Position numbers and translations under genes: made by a program. This document shows, piece by piece, positions 52,691 through 60,668 of a stretch of DNA of 64,000 bases. Numbering within the stretch: the first letter of the stretch is position 1; each line of letters begins with the position of its first letter. The notes beneath the pieces are model-generated. The model had not been told where the DNA came from, ran no database searches, and was given only the letters and a program-made list of their open reading frames with translations. The DNA is from Bradyrhizobium manausense (GTDB lineage Bacteria > Pseudomonadota > Alphaproteobacteria > Rhizobiales > Xanthobacteraceae): the NCBI RefSeq assembly GCF_018129685.1, contig NZ_JAFCLG010000001.1, positions 744,001-808,000 of the forward strand. The letters run 5' to 3'.

Positions 52691-54613
52691 TCAGTTCGCC
52701 TGCAGCATGATGCCGTCGAAATATGCTGCGAGCGCCGCAAAATCGTTGAGCGGCAGCACCTGCGCGACATATTGATCCGGCCGCACAACGACCATGCAGC
52801 CAGCTGTCCGATCGATGCCGCGCATGGCGAAAACGTCGTGGCCGCTCTTGAGGTCCGGACAGAACATCTTTTCGTAGTCGAGCAAACCGTAACGTCCCTT
52901 GCGCGGCAGCAACAGTGCCGGCATCGCCTCGATCGCCAGCTCGCGATGGTCCTGCTGAAACACGGCGCGCAGATCGATCACGGCATCGATGTCTGCGCCT
53001 GCAGGCGTAAATCGCTTCAGCGGCGACTCCCTGGCTTCCGTCAGGAAATTGCACAGCGCGCGAATGCCGGACCCGGCCGCCGCCGGATCCTCCGCGCCGG
53101 AAAACGCGTAGATGCGGAAGCGGCCATCCGCTAGCGCCGCATGGCCAAGATGCACCGGCTTCGCATCTCCCAGCCGGATGACCGGCGCGGAATGGAAGCG
53201 CTTGCCGATGACGAAACCTCGCGCGAGATGCTGATGCGAGGATGAGCCGGTGAGGATCGACGGCGTGTAGTGCGTCGCCGTGCCCGCCGTATAGCGTCCG
53301 TGCCTGACGAAATAGTCCTGCGTCTTGGCGGCATCGGCACCGCCGGCCTTGGCCGCCGAAGCCAATATCCCTGCCCATTCGCGATCGAAGTCGATCAGTT
53401 CCTTCGCCACCGCCTGCCGCTCGGCCGAATAGGAGTGCAGCAGGCTCGGCGCACACTGCTTGCGGAGAACGGCCGCGAGCTTCCAGCCGAGATTGAAGGC
53501 GTCCTGCATCGAAACGTTCATGCCCTGCCCGGCCTTCGGGCTGTGGGTGTGACAGGCATCGCCGGCGATGAAGATGCGGGGCAGTCGCGTGCCGATCTCG
53601 GCTTCCGGCACATCGTCGAACTTGTCGGTCAGGCGCTGGCCGATCTCATAGACCGACCACCAGGCGATCTCCTTCACCTCAAGCGCGTATGGCTTCAGGA
53701 TCCGCCTCGCCTTCGCGATGACATCGTCAGCGGTGATGTTGCGGTTGGCGACCCGCTCGCCAGCGTCGAGCTTTGCAAGCTCCACGTAGATGCGAACCAT
53801 GTAGCCGCCCTCGCGCGGAATGATCAGGAGGCTGCCGTCCTTCGCCGACTGGATCAGCGACTTGAAACGGATATCTGGGAAATCGGTCACCGCGAGCACG
53901 TCCATCACACCCCAGGCGTGGTTGGCGGAATCGCCATGCAGCTCGCGGCCGATCGATTTGCGCACCGTGCTGCGTGCGCCGTCGCAACCAACGACATAGC
54001 GCGCCTTGACCGTCTCGATCTTGCCCGCGTTCGCACCATCGACGCGTTCGAGACGTACGGTCGCCGCATGATCGGCGGCACCGGCGGCCGGATCGACTTG
54101 CAGGTCGAGCAGACGCCTTCCGTAGTAGGGCTCTAGCTTGGCCTGTGACCTGCGCATGACGTCGAGAAAGCCGTCATGGATGCGAGCCTGGTTGAGGATC
54201 ACATGGGGGAATTCCGACAGCCCGTCCTCGACGTCCTGCACCCGGCCGCTACGGACGATCTTCTCCGGAGCCTGCCCATCCGGCTTCCAGAACGTGGTCT
54301 CGTTGACCCAATAGGCTTCCTTCAGCACGCGCTCGCTGAAACCAAAGGCGTGGAACATCTCCATGGTGCGGCAGGCGATGCCGTCGGCCTGGCCGATCGC
54401 GAGCCGGCCCGGCTTCTGCTCAACGATGCAGGTCTTGATGTCGCCGAATTGCGCGAGCTGGGCGGCTAGCGTCAGGCCTGCAGGGCCACAGCCGACGATG
54501 AGGACATCCACCTCGCCAGGGACCGCGCCCGCAGCGCCTGGAGCCTGAACACGCTCGGCAGGATCGGCGATCTCGGGGTCGCCCGGCTGGAATCCATTGA
54601 GATGGAATTGCAT
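52691..54613 (-). CDS. FAD-dependent aromatic hydroxylase (phenol 2-monooxygenase type)
   Basis: A 640-residue flavoprotein monooxygenase of the PheA/MobA group. VDVLIVGCGPAGLTLAAQLAQFG is the GxGxxG FAD motif, YVVGCDGARSTVRKSIG is the DG motif, and RIFIAGDACHTHSPKAGQGMNVSMQDAFNLGWKLA is the GD motif. The C-terminal 200 residues have the thioredoxin-like dimer domain of phenol hydroxylases (e.g. RPDQYVAQVLPLND). Substrate may be phenol, 3-hydroxybenzoate or a related aromatic; NAD(P)H is the reductant. ATG 54613 is used (ribosome site GGAGAAGTGCTC). Divergent from a MarR regulator. Confidence 0.92.
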   Translation of the reverse strand: MQFHLNGFQPGDPEIADPAERVQAPGAAGAVPGEVDVLIVGCGPAGLTLAAQLAQFGDIKTCIVEQKPGRLAIGQADGIACRTMEMFHAFGFSERVLKEAYWVNETTFWKPDGQAPEKIVRSGRVQDVEDGLSEFPHVILNQARIHDGFLDVMRRSQAKLEPYYGRRLLDLQVDPAAGAADHAATVRLERVDGANAGKIETVKARYVVGCDGARSTVRKSIGRELHGDSANHAWGVMDVLAVTDFPDIRFKSLIQSAKDGSLLIIPREGGYMVRIYVELAKLDAGERVANRNITADDVIAKARRILKPYALEVKEIAWWSVYEIGQRLTDKFDDVPEAEIGTRLPRIFIAGDACHTHSPKAGQGMNVSMQDAFNLGWKLAAVLRKQCAPSLLHSYSAERQAVAKELIDFDREWAGILASAAKAGGADAAKTQDYFVRHGRYTAGTATHYTPSILTGSSSHQHLARGFVIGKRFHSAPVIRLGDAKPVHLGHAALADGRFRIYAFSGAEDPAAAGSGIRALCNFLTEARESPLKRFTPAGADIDAVIDLRAVFQQDHRELAIEAMPALLLPRKGRYGLLDYEKMFCPDLKSGHDVFAMRGIDRTAGCMVVVRPDQYVAQVLPLNDFAALAAYFDGIMLQAN

Positions 54614-54651
54614 GAGCACTTCTCCGGTTGACGTCTCGTTCGATATTGATC

Positions 54652-54674
54652 AGTATACTGACTATCAGTATACT
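54652..54674. promoter_or_regulatory. Candidate MarR operator
   Basis: AGTATACT, a perfect 8-bp palindrome, occurs at 54652-54659 and again at 54667-54674, 15 bp apart start to start. The region lies between the divergent hydroxylase and MarR starts. Confidence 0.65.
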
Positions 54675-54716
54675 CGTCAACGATCGTCCACCGTGCCCGC
54701 CCTCGAGGAGAATTCG

Positions 54717-55181
54717 GTGAAAGACAACAACGACATGCCCGGACATCTTGCGCGGCGATTTCAACAGATCGCGGTGGCGGTATTCCTGGCCGAGGTCGGC
54801 GAAGCCGGCTTCGACCTGACCCCGGTGCAGTACGCGGCGCTTGCGACCATCAAGGCCAATCCGGGACTGGACCAGGTCACGCTCGCCGGACTGATCGCCT
54901 ATGACCGCACGACCATCACCGGCGTCGTCGATCGCCTGGTGCAGAAGGGCCTCGCCGAGCGCCGCGCCTCAAGCCGCGATCGCCGCGCCCGCGAGCTCGA
55001 AATCACCGATGAGGGCCGCCGCGTGCTGCGCAAGATCACGCCGGCGGTCGAATCCGCGCAAGCGATCATGCTGCGGGGCCTCAGCGCGAAGGAAGGCGAG
55101 GAACTGATGCGGCTGTTGCGCAAGGCCATCGCCGCCGGCAACGAGCTCAGCCGCGCCCCGTTGCGCGAAATTCAGGCATGA
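54717..55181 (+). CDS. MarR family transcriptional regulator
   Basis: A 154-residue winged-helix regulator. LARRFQQIAVAVFLAEVGEAGFDLTPVQYAALATIKANPGLDQVTLAGLIAYDRTTITGVVDRLVQKGLAERRASSRDRRARELEITDEGRRVL is the full MarR fold with the wing. A GTG start at 54717 preceded by GAGGAGAATTCG is chosen over upstream in-frame ATG at 54612, which would overlap the hydroxylase start. It probably represses the divergent aromatic hydroxylase and is relieved by an aromatic ligand. Confidence 0.9.
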   Translation: MKDNNDMPGHLARRFQQIAVAVFLAEVGEAGFDLTPVQYAALATIKANPGLDQVTLAGLIAYDRTTITGVVDRLVQKGLAERRASSRDRRARELEITDEGRRVLRKITPAVESAQAIMLRGLSAKEGEELMRLLRKAIAAGNELSRAPLREIQA

Positions 55182-55301
55182 CCGGTTCCCGGATACGTAG
55201 ATGTCGCAGACCTGCGAAACCTGGAACTAACCTTCGGCTGCTACCGTCACCCTCATTCGGCGCTTAACGCGCGATTAACTTTGCCGGTTTGGAGCCTTCG
55301 G

Positions 55302-55739
55302 ATGTTCAGATTCGTCATTGCTGCCGCAGTCATCGCGCTGACCACCGGTCACTCACTCGCCAATGGCCATGGTGGCGGTGGTGGCGAAGCCCCTGCGCCG
55401 AAGGCGGAAGCGGCACCCGCACCCGCGCGCTATGTTCTGACCAAGCAGGGCCCCAAGCTCGTCGATCTCAAGGGCATGACGCTCTACTTCTATGAGCGTG
55501 ACACCAGCGGCAAGACGTCGAGCTGTGACGGCAAATGCGCCGAGGCCTGGATTCCGTTGGCTGCTCCCGCGAATGCCCAGGCAACCGGCGATTTCACGCC
55601 GATCACCCGCAATGACGGCAGCAAGATGTGGGCCTTCCGCTACCGTCCGCTCTACACCTCGGTGGCCGACAAGGCGCCGGGCGAAGCCAATGGCACAGCC
55701 ACGACGTTGCAATGGCGCGTCGCTCGGCCCGAGGACTAA
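55302..55739 (+). CDS. COG4315-type exported protein (repeat YxxxxD lipoprotein-like)
   Basis: A 145-residue exported protein. The signal peptide ends near residue 20 (GHSLANG). Residues 48-140 follow the COG4315 pattern: YVLTKQGPKLVDLKGMTLYFYERDTSGKTSSCDGKCAEAWIPLAAPANAQATGDFTPITRNDGSKMWAFRYRPLYT, with the conserved cysteines CDGKC. Members are secreted lipoprotein-like proteins of unknown role. Ribosome site GGAGCCTTCGG. Its stop overlaps the minus-strand gene's stop by two bases. Confidence 0.85.
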   Translation: MFRFVIAAAVIALTTGHSLANGHGGGGGEAPAPKAEAAPAPARYVLTKQGPKLVDLKGMTLYFYERDTSGKTSSCDGKCAEAWIPLAAPANAQATGDFTPITRNDGSKMWAFRYRPLYTSVADKAPGEANGTATTLQWRVARPED

Positions 55740-55957
55740 GGTCGGAACGGCGTACGCGCGTCGCTGCCCGACGCGCCCGCAAGCTTGGCATGGGCCGCGG
55801 AATCGACCGAGGCGTAGTTCACGCCCGGGTTCGCGTGCAGCGCCACGTACACGAGCAGTCCGGCCAGGATCGATCCGTAGAAGCCGAGCGTGGCCAAACG
55901 CCACTTGCGCACGATGGTGCGATCGTTCTCATCAAATTGATCATTGAAATTTTGCAT
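55736..55957 (-). CDS. Small single-span membrane protein
   Basis: A 73-residue protein: MQNFNDQFDENDRTIVRKWR then LATLGFYGSILAGLLVYVALHANPG, a single transmembrane helix, and a short hydrophilic tail. Ribosome site GGAGGCATC precedes the ATG. The TAG stop overlaps the convergent gene's TAA by two bases. Function unknown. Confidence 0.75.
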   Translation of the reverse strand: MQNFNDQFDENDRTIVRKWRLATLGFYGSILAGLLVYVALHANPGVNYASVDSAAHAKLAGASGSDARTPFRP

Positions 55958-56063
55958 GATGCCTCCAATGGCAACGAGCCATGGAGGCATAGCACAACAG
56001 CAGTAAAACGTTTGTGAAGCAATTCACCTTTGGCGGCTCAGATGCGGGTCGGGCTGCGCTGGC

Positions 56064-56228
56064 TCATTTGCCGTCGAATTTCGACGGGACCTGCTGGAAT
56101 ACCAGCAAATTCGGGTTCACCGCGAGTGGCCGGACCTCTGTTGTCACCACCACGGGCCCCGTCGCGAACCAGAGCGCGGCAGCCGCCGCGATCACCATGC
56201 CCGCGCCAATCGCAGCAACGCTTTTCAT
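56064..56228 (-). CDS. Very small exported or membrane protein (54 residues)
   Basis: A 54-residue protein MKSVAAIGAGMVIAAAAALW then FATGPVVVTTEVRPLAVNPNLLVFQQVPSKFDGK. The N-terminal helix is a signal anchor. It starts 17 bp downstream of the preceding gene's stop (56246), and may be co-transcribed. Function unknown. Confidence 0.65.
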   Translation of the reverse strand: MKSVAAIGAGMVIAAAAALWFATGPVVVTTEVRPLAVNPNLLVFQQVPSKFDGK

Positions 56229-56245
56229 GTGTCCACCCGGAGCGC

Positions 56246-57232
56246 CTAGTTGTTGAGAATGACGCCGTGCCGATGCCGCGACGGATGATCGGCTCCGACC
56301 AAAGCGTTCGGATCGGTTGCGATCACCGCCTCGGGCAGCGGCAACGGCTCGAGGCCGGCGAAGCGGCGATAGAGCGCTCCCATGACCGCGCCGCAAAATG
56401 CGGCCGGTACCGTCAGCACGGCGAGCAGCGGCACAGCGAACGCGAGCAGCAGCGCGCACGCAAATGCCGCAACGCCGCCGATCGCCGCATATTGCCAGGC
56501 GCTGCGGCGGTCCATCGCCCGCGCGACATGATGCACGCAGATCATGAAGATGGTCGCAGGAATGACCGAGATCACCAGCATCACCAGGAACGTCTGTGCC
56601 GGGATCACGGCCGCGAAGATGTGCGCGGTGCTCTTGTCCGCAAAGCCGTTCATCAAGAGGGGCAGAAGCGTGTAAGGCAACAGCGTCGCGAGCACGGTCG
56701 GCATCAGCGCTGCGATCGCGATGCCTGCGACCGAGGTGCGCACCCGGACCGGTCCGTCAAAAACCAACGGCGGCGGCATTGCAGGTTCGTTCGCCCTTGA
56801 AGGCGTGCCAGCGGCGACGGCAACAGGGCTGAGCCCCGCGAACTGTCCATAGAGGAATCCGCCGATCATCCCCGCAATGGTTGGCAGCAGGCCCATCGTC
56901 ACCACCGCGCCATCACCGGGCGCAGCAAGCTGGAGGTGATTGCGTATTGCAATGCCGTAGCTGGCGGCCGCCATGACGCCGCCCATGAGGCCATAAGCGA
57001 GCCGGCTCGAGATCGTCCACTGCCGCAGCACGATATGCCCGGCGAACAGGAAGGCCGCATTGATCGCCATGCGGCCCGCGTAGAATATCAGGATCTGATC
57101 CGGCGACGGCACGCCTTCGGGATCGGTCACCTGCCCGCCGGCGACGGCGAAGACCATCAACACCGCTTCGACGATGGCGAGTGGAACGAGCGCAGCGAAC
57201 AGCGCGCGCGGCGAATTCTTGACGAGATACAT
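56246..57232 (-). CDS. Polytopic membrane protein of unknown function
   Basis: A 328-residue membrane protein with about eight hydrophobic helices: near residues 12-34, 53-75, 84-102, 115-137, 170-190, 213-240, 252-280. It opens YLVKNSPRALFAALVPLAIVEAVLMVFAVAGG and contains RRSAWQYAAIGGVAAFACALLLAFAVPLLAVLTVPAAFCGAVMGALYRRFAGLEPLP. I recognise no family. ATG 57232 is chosen as the first residue before the first helix. It forms a likely unit with the 54-residue gene downstream. Confidence 0.75.
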   Translation of the reverse strand: MYLVKNSPRALFAALVPLAIVEAVLMVFAVAGGQVTDPEGVPSPDQILIFYAGRMAINAAFLFAGHIVLRQWTISSRLAYGLMGGVMAAASYGIAIRNHLQLAAPGDGAVVTMGLLPTIAGMIGGFLYGQFAGLSPVAVAAGTPSRANEPAMPPPLVFDGPVRVRTSVAGIAIAALMPTVLATLLPYTLLPLLMNGFADKSTAHIFAAVIPAQTFLVMLVISVIPATIFMICVHHVARAMDRRSAWQYAAIGGVAAFACALLLAFAVPLLAVLTVPAAFCGAVMGALYRRFAGLEPLPLPEAVIATDPNALVGADHPSRHRHGVILNN

Positions 57233-57323
57233 GCGAGCAACCCCTTGCTCGCTGCACGTTAGACGCGAAGCATTACGGCGCGCGCAAGACAATGCCTAAA
57301 ATTGTCGGCAAGCGCCGCACGCT

Positions 57324-57977
57324 TCACCCGTGCCAGCTCGGTCCCGAGTCGATCTGGGCGTTCTGCCCCGGCGGTAGCACCACGACGGTCGCGTTGAGCT
57401 TCACCCGGTCGAACAGATCGATCACGTCCTCGTTGCGCATCCGGATACAACCCGACGAGATCGCCTGCCCGATATATTCCGGCTGGTTGGTACCGTGGAT
57501 GCGATAGAGCGTGTCCTTGTTGCCGGCGTAGAGATAAATGCCACGTGCGCCGAGTGGATTGGCGGGACCGCCAGGCACGCGCGCCGGATAGGGCCCAAGC
57601 CGCGCCTGGATTTCCGGGGTCGGCACCCAATCCGGCCATTCCGCCAGACGGCCGACACGCGCGACGCCCGAGAAGGCCATCGCCTCTTCGCCGACCGCGA
57701 CGCCATAGCGGATCGCCTTGCCATCGGGCAGCACGTAATAGAGGTAGCGCGCATCGGTATCGACCAGGATCGTACCCGGCTGCTCCTTGCGCGGATAATC
57801 GACGATATGGCGGAGATATTGCTCCGGCACGTTCGCCTGGGCATAAGGCGCGTTCGCCAACAATTGCCGATCTCGCGGCGTCATGCTCGCGTCGGTCGAT
57901 GGCGACAATGTCGCCTGCATGCAGCCGCCGAGCGGCAGCAAGGCGGCAACGAAAAGTGCGATTGAGAGTCTTGGCAC
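57324..57977 (-). CDS. L,D-transpeptidase (YkuD) lipoprotein
   Basis: A 217-residue peptidoglycan cross-linking enzyme. A lipobox-like LGGC (Cys19) marks a lipoprotein signal. The YkuD domain starts near residue 68 (GTILVDTDARYLYYVLPDGKAIRYGVAVG). The active site HGTNQP...SSGCIRM has His161 and Cys177. The enzyme forms 3-3 cross-links or ties lipoproteins to peptidoglycan. Several paralogs are usual in Bradyrhizobium. Single gene; no partner seen. Confidence 0.94.
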   Translation of the reverse strand: MPRLSIALFVAALLPLGGCMQATLSPSTDASMTPRDRQLLANAPYAQANVPEQYLRHIVDYPRKEQPGTILVDTDARYLYYVLPDGKAIRYGVAVGEEAMAFSGVARVGRLAEWPDWVPTPEIQARLGPYPARVPGGPANPLGARGIYLYAGNKDTLYRIHGTNQPEYIGQAISSGCIRMRNEDVIDLFDRVKLNATVVVLPPGQNAQIDSGPSWHG

Positions 57978-58258
57978 CGCCGGCCCCCGATAGCGGTTAG
58001 CAGCGCCCCCAGCGGGATCAGATGGGGCGCAAATCGTGCTGAAAAAAAGGCAGTGCGGAACATGTGGCCGTGTTCGGCGCGGCTGGTTCCATCACCACAG
58101 GGGCGGAAGACGGTCGCGATCTCTCCACTCCCTCGCCTTGCTTTGGTCAAACCCGGCTGGACTCGTGCGACATCGGGCCGACCTGATCAGATCTGGATCG
58201 GCTCACGCAACAATCGGCTCGCGCCAATGCGAACGACCGAGGGGTCAAAGGAGCTGCG

Positions 58259-59338
58259 ATGCTCGCGATGCTGAACAGCCGGCAAATCGTCGATGAGATC
58301 GTGAAGGACACGATGAAGGACAACGATCCGCACGACGCCGTGCAAATTTCGCCTGACGTGATCAGAGCCTCGCGCGTCGGCAGCGAAGCGCCAACGCTTG
58401 CGCCAGAATTGACGACGCGTCCGGAGCCGAAGTTCGCGCCGGCGCCCGCCATCAATCTGGAGCCAAGGGTCAATCCCGGTCCCGAGCCGCAAGCCTTGGA
58501 GTCGCAAGCCTTGGAGCCGCAAGCCTTGGAGCCGCAAGCCTTGGAGCCGCAAGCGCTGGAGCCGAAGGCAGCGGCGCCCTCGGTCGATACCGCGGTGCGC
58601 GTAACGGCGGACGACGGTCGCAACCGCGAGCGGCGATCCGCCGCGGGCAAGTGGCTTCGCGGCGCGTTCGTCACGTTCCTGTTTGCAGGCGGCAGCGCCG
58701 CCGCCACCATTGCCTGGGAGCAACACGGCGACACCGCGACGCAGATGCTCGCCCAATGGGTACCGTCATTGGCATCGCTGCTGCCGTCGTCATCGCCGAC
58801 GGCGCCTGGCCCGTCCGCGCAAGCCGCCCCACCCGTTGCGCAGGATCAGGCTGCCGATCAGTCGGCACCAGCGCCTGCGGCGCAGAGCGCCGCCGCAGCA
58901 CCTGCGCCTGCCACGACACAGCCCGTCGTCGCCGCACCATCGGTGGAATCGATGACGCGCGACATCGCGGCGATGGCGCGGCAAATCGAGCAGCTCAAGG
59001 CCAACATTGCGGAGCTGAAGGCAGGTCAGGAGCAGATGGTCCGCGAGGTGGCGAAGCCATCAACACCGAAGCCGACAGCCGAAGCAAAACCACCGATCAA
59101 TTTGCCCGCGCGCGTATCGGCGATTCAACCGCACGCTCCGGCGCCGCTGCCGCCGCCGGTTCGCAAACCGAAGCCCGTGGTGTCGCACACCTACATGCCG
59201 GCTTACTCGCCCACGCCGCTCGCGCCGCCGTCACAGGCTGCCGCGGTGCCACCGCCGGTGGCACCACCGGTCGCGACGACGCAAGCCGTTGCCGATGATG
59301 ACGGACCTGTCGTGCGTCCACCGATGCCGTTGCACTAG
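58259..59338 (+). CDS. Ala/Pro-rich membrane protein with internal repeats
   Basis: A 359-residue protein. The first 125 residues are hydrophilic and include the repeat region QALE(S/P) five times, encoded by 15-bp repeats at 58484-58558. A transmembrane helix at about residues 137-160 (LRGAFVTFLFAGGSAAATIAW) anchors it. The outer part has an Ala/Pro-rich linker, a coiled-coil stretch (DIAAMARQIEQLKANIAELKAGQEQMVREV) and a Pro-rich tail. The architecture suggests an envelope-spanning protein of unknown function. Ribosome site AAAGGAGCTGCG precedes ATG 58259. Confidence 0.78.
   Translation: MLAMLNSRQIVDEIVKDTMKDNDPHDAVQISPDVIRASRVGSEAPTLAPELTTRPEPKFAPAPAINLEPRVNPGPEPQALESQALEPQALEPQALEPQALEPKAAAPSVDTAVRVTADDGRNRERRSAAGKWLRGAFVTFLFAGGSAAATIAWEQHGDTATQMLAQWVPSLASLLPSSSPTAPGPSAQAAPPVAQDQAADQSAPAPAAQSAAAAPAPATTQPVVAAPSVESMTRDIAAMARQIEQLKANIAELKAGQEQMVREVAKPSTPKPTAEAKPPINLPARVSAIQPHAPAPLPPPVRKPKPVVSHTYMPAYSPTPLAPPSQAAAVPPPVAPPVATTQAVADDDGPVVRPPMPLH
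58484..58558 (+). repeat. Five 15-bp in-frame tandem repeats
   Basis: Units of GAGCCGCAAGCCTTG, each encoding Glu-Pro-Gln-Ala-Leu (one has Glu-Ser). Units are nearly identical, unlike the rest of the gene, indicating recent expansion. Confidence 0.9.
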
Positions 59339-59439
59339 AGCCGCATCAATCGACGACGCAAGCTGCCCGACTCGATGCCGTGATCTGAGACCGTACGACT
59401 ACGGTGATGTTACTACGGTCAGGCGTCTCAGGGCGTAAA

Positions 59440-59479
59440 GAGAAAAGGCCGTCGGGATCTATGCCGCCGGCCTTCTCTT
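59440..59479 (+). terminator. Terminator-like hairpin after the repeat-protein gene
   Basis: A long imperfect stem (59440-59455 with 59464-59479) containing AGAAAAGGCCG/CGGCCTTCTCT with two mismatches, followed by TTGC. It begins 102 bp after the stop of the 58259 gene. Confidence 0.65.
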
Positions 59480-59664
59480 GCAGCTGCCGGTTCCCGGAGC
59501 CCGGTTCTGCTGCAATTCCAATGCCTCATGATCAGGCGAACATATTTAATAAAATCTTAACGCGTTGGAATGCTGCACATCATTTCTGCGCCATACGCAC
59601 AGAGATTGCGCGCTCCGTTCATCGGTTGGAGATCGACTCAGTGGTACGATATCCAGCATGCGTT

Positions 59665-59690
59665 GAAGGCTTCGGTTGAAGCCTTCTTGT
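59665..59690 (+). terminator. Perfect 9-bp hairpin with T-rich tail before the DUF6894 gene
   Basis: GAAGGCTTC (59665-59673), loop GGTT, GAAGCCTTC (59678-59686), then TTGT. It lies 33 bp upstream of the DUF6894 start region. A short open frame (59521-59679, 52 codons) ends within the hairpin, so a leader-peptide attenuator is possible. The region 59339-59722 holds no other gene. Confidence 0.6.
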
Positions 59691-59722
59691 GAAGATTTGG
59701 ATCGTCACACCGGGGAATTCGG

Positions 59723-59953
59723 ATGCCGTACTACTCCTTCGATCTCGTTGACGGTGAAGAGTTCAAGAACCAGGGCGGAATCATCCTCGAAGATATCGAG
59801 GTCGCTTCAGATCGCGCCGTTCAATTGGCGAGTGAGCTGTCGCAAGTGAAGCCTGAGTTGCAGCGAAAGGGTTGCGCCGTGCGCGTCACCGATCGCGATC
59901 ACAACGAGGTCTATCGCACGCCGCTCGATCCTGTGCCGGCCTGGCGCCGCTAG
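59723..59953 (+). CDS. DUF6894 family protein
   Basis: A 76-residue protein of a small family frequent in Bradyrhizobium and Methylobacterium: MPYYSFDLVDGEEFKNQGGI then ILEDIEVASDRAVQLASELSQVKPELQRKGCAVRVTDRDHNEVYRTPLDPVPAW. The pattern Y[YF]F[DN]xxDG...D..G is that of DUF6894. Function unknown. The start follows a hairpin by about 35 bp. Confidence 0.88.
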   Translation: MPYYSFDLVDGEEFKNQGGIILEDIEVASDRAVQLASELSQVKPELQRKGCAVRVTDRDHNEVYRTPLDPVPAWRR

Positions 59954-60023
59954 GCTCCCGCACCGCACGAACAGGCGGCAATCGGGCCCCCGCACCATTG
60001 CGGAGCGGCCCGCAGGACGGTAG

Positions 60024-60044
60024 CCTCCTCAAAAAATGAGGAGG
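60024..60044 (+). promoter_or_regulatory. Hairpin that sequesters a ribosome binding site
   Basis: CCTCCTC (60024-60030), loop AAAAAAT, GAGGAGG (60038-60044), a perfect 7-bp stem. The second arm is the likely ribosome site of the gene starting at 60054. Pairing would block translation. Confidence 0.6.
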
Positions 60045-60053
60045 ACCCTGGGA

Positions 60054-60446
60054 ATGCGCGCCCCGTTACTGATGGCAGGCCTGCTGCTGATCGCAACCTC
60101 AGCCCGAGCCGCTGACGACCACACACGCTCGAACTACGTGACGATGGTCTTGCAGGCCTTTGCCGCCAAGGTCGAGTGCCCGGGCACGGACGTGGCCTAT
60201 CCGGATCTGGTGCAGAAGGCGCAGCAGATGCAGCTGCCCGACGGCACCACCGAGCAGGTGCGCAAGGCCATTGCCTGGATGCACACCGGCGGCAAGATGG
60301 GCGAGAAGCAGTCGGACGACATCATGGCAGAGGTCGCGGTCGCAACGCAGACGACCGATCTCGACCAGCGCCGGCTCGGCATGAGCAATTGGTGCGAAAA
60401 GCAGAAGGCCAATCTTGCCGGGTTGATCCGCAGCAAGGGCGGCTAA
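60054..60446 (+). CDS. Small exported protein, unknown function
   Basis: A 130-residue protein with a signal peptide ending near residue 20 (TSARAAD). The mature part has one pair of cysteines far apart (KVECPGTD, SNWCEKQK) and the helical pattern YPDLVQKAQQMQLPDGTTEQVRKAIAWMHTGGKMGEKQSDDIMAEVAVATQ. No family assigned. ATG 60054 is chosen over an in-frame ATG at 60036 because GAGGAGG lies correctly upstream. The TAA stop is the start of repeat copy 2. Confidence 0.72.
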   Translation: MRAPLLMAGLLLIATSARAADDHTRSNYVTMVLQAFAAKVECPGTDVAYPDLVQKAQQMQLPDGTTEQVRKAIAWMHTGGKMGEKQSDDIMAEVAVATQTTDLDQRRLGMSNWCEKQKANLAGLIRSKGG

Positions 60447-60545
60447 AGCATGATCCGGAAAAGTGCGAAGCGGTTTTCCGGAAAGATCATGCGCAAACAA
60501 CAATCTAAAGCGCGATGACGAGTCATCCAGATCTCATCGCGCTTT
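60444..60545. repeat. 102-bp dispersed palindromic repeat, copy 2
   Basis: Same sequence as copy 1 (40989-41090) except about four substitutions. Second stem AAAGCGCGATGA/TCATCGCGCTTT is a perfect 12 bp here. Starts at the TAA of the 60054 gene. Confidence 0.9.
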
Positions 60546-60668
60546 GGGCACGGTTCAGCTGTTAAGCACGGCGCGGCGGAATCGTCGTCGCGGCACAGAA
60601 TCGTCACATTCCTGGCGAGCATGCGGGCATCTTCCATCAGGAGAACCCTCTTTCATCAGGAGACCCCC

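Noticed and set aside
55223..55248. Weak EcfG-like site GGAAC-N17-CGTC before the COG4315-type gene
   Set aside because: One mismatch in the -10 element. Not listed as a feature, although the position is plausible. Similar near-misses lie at 19069 and 60935 (both GGTT).
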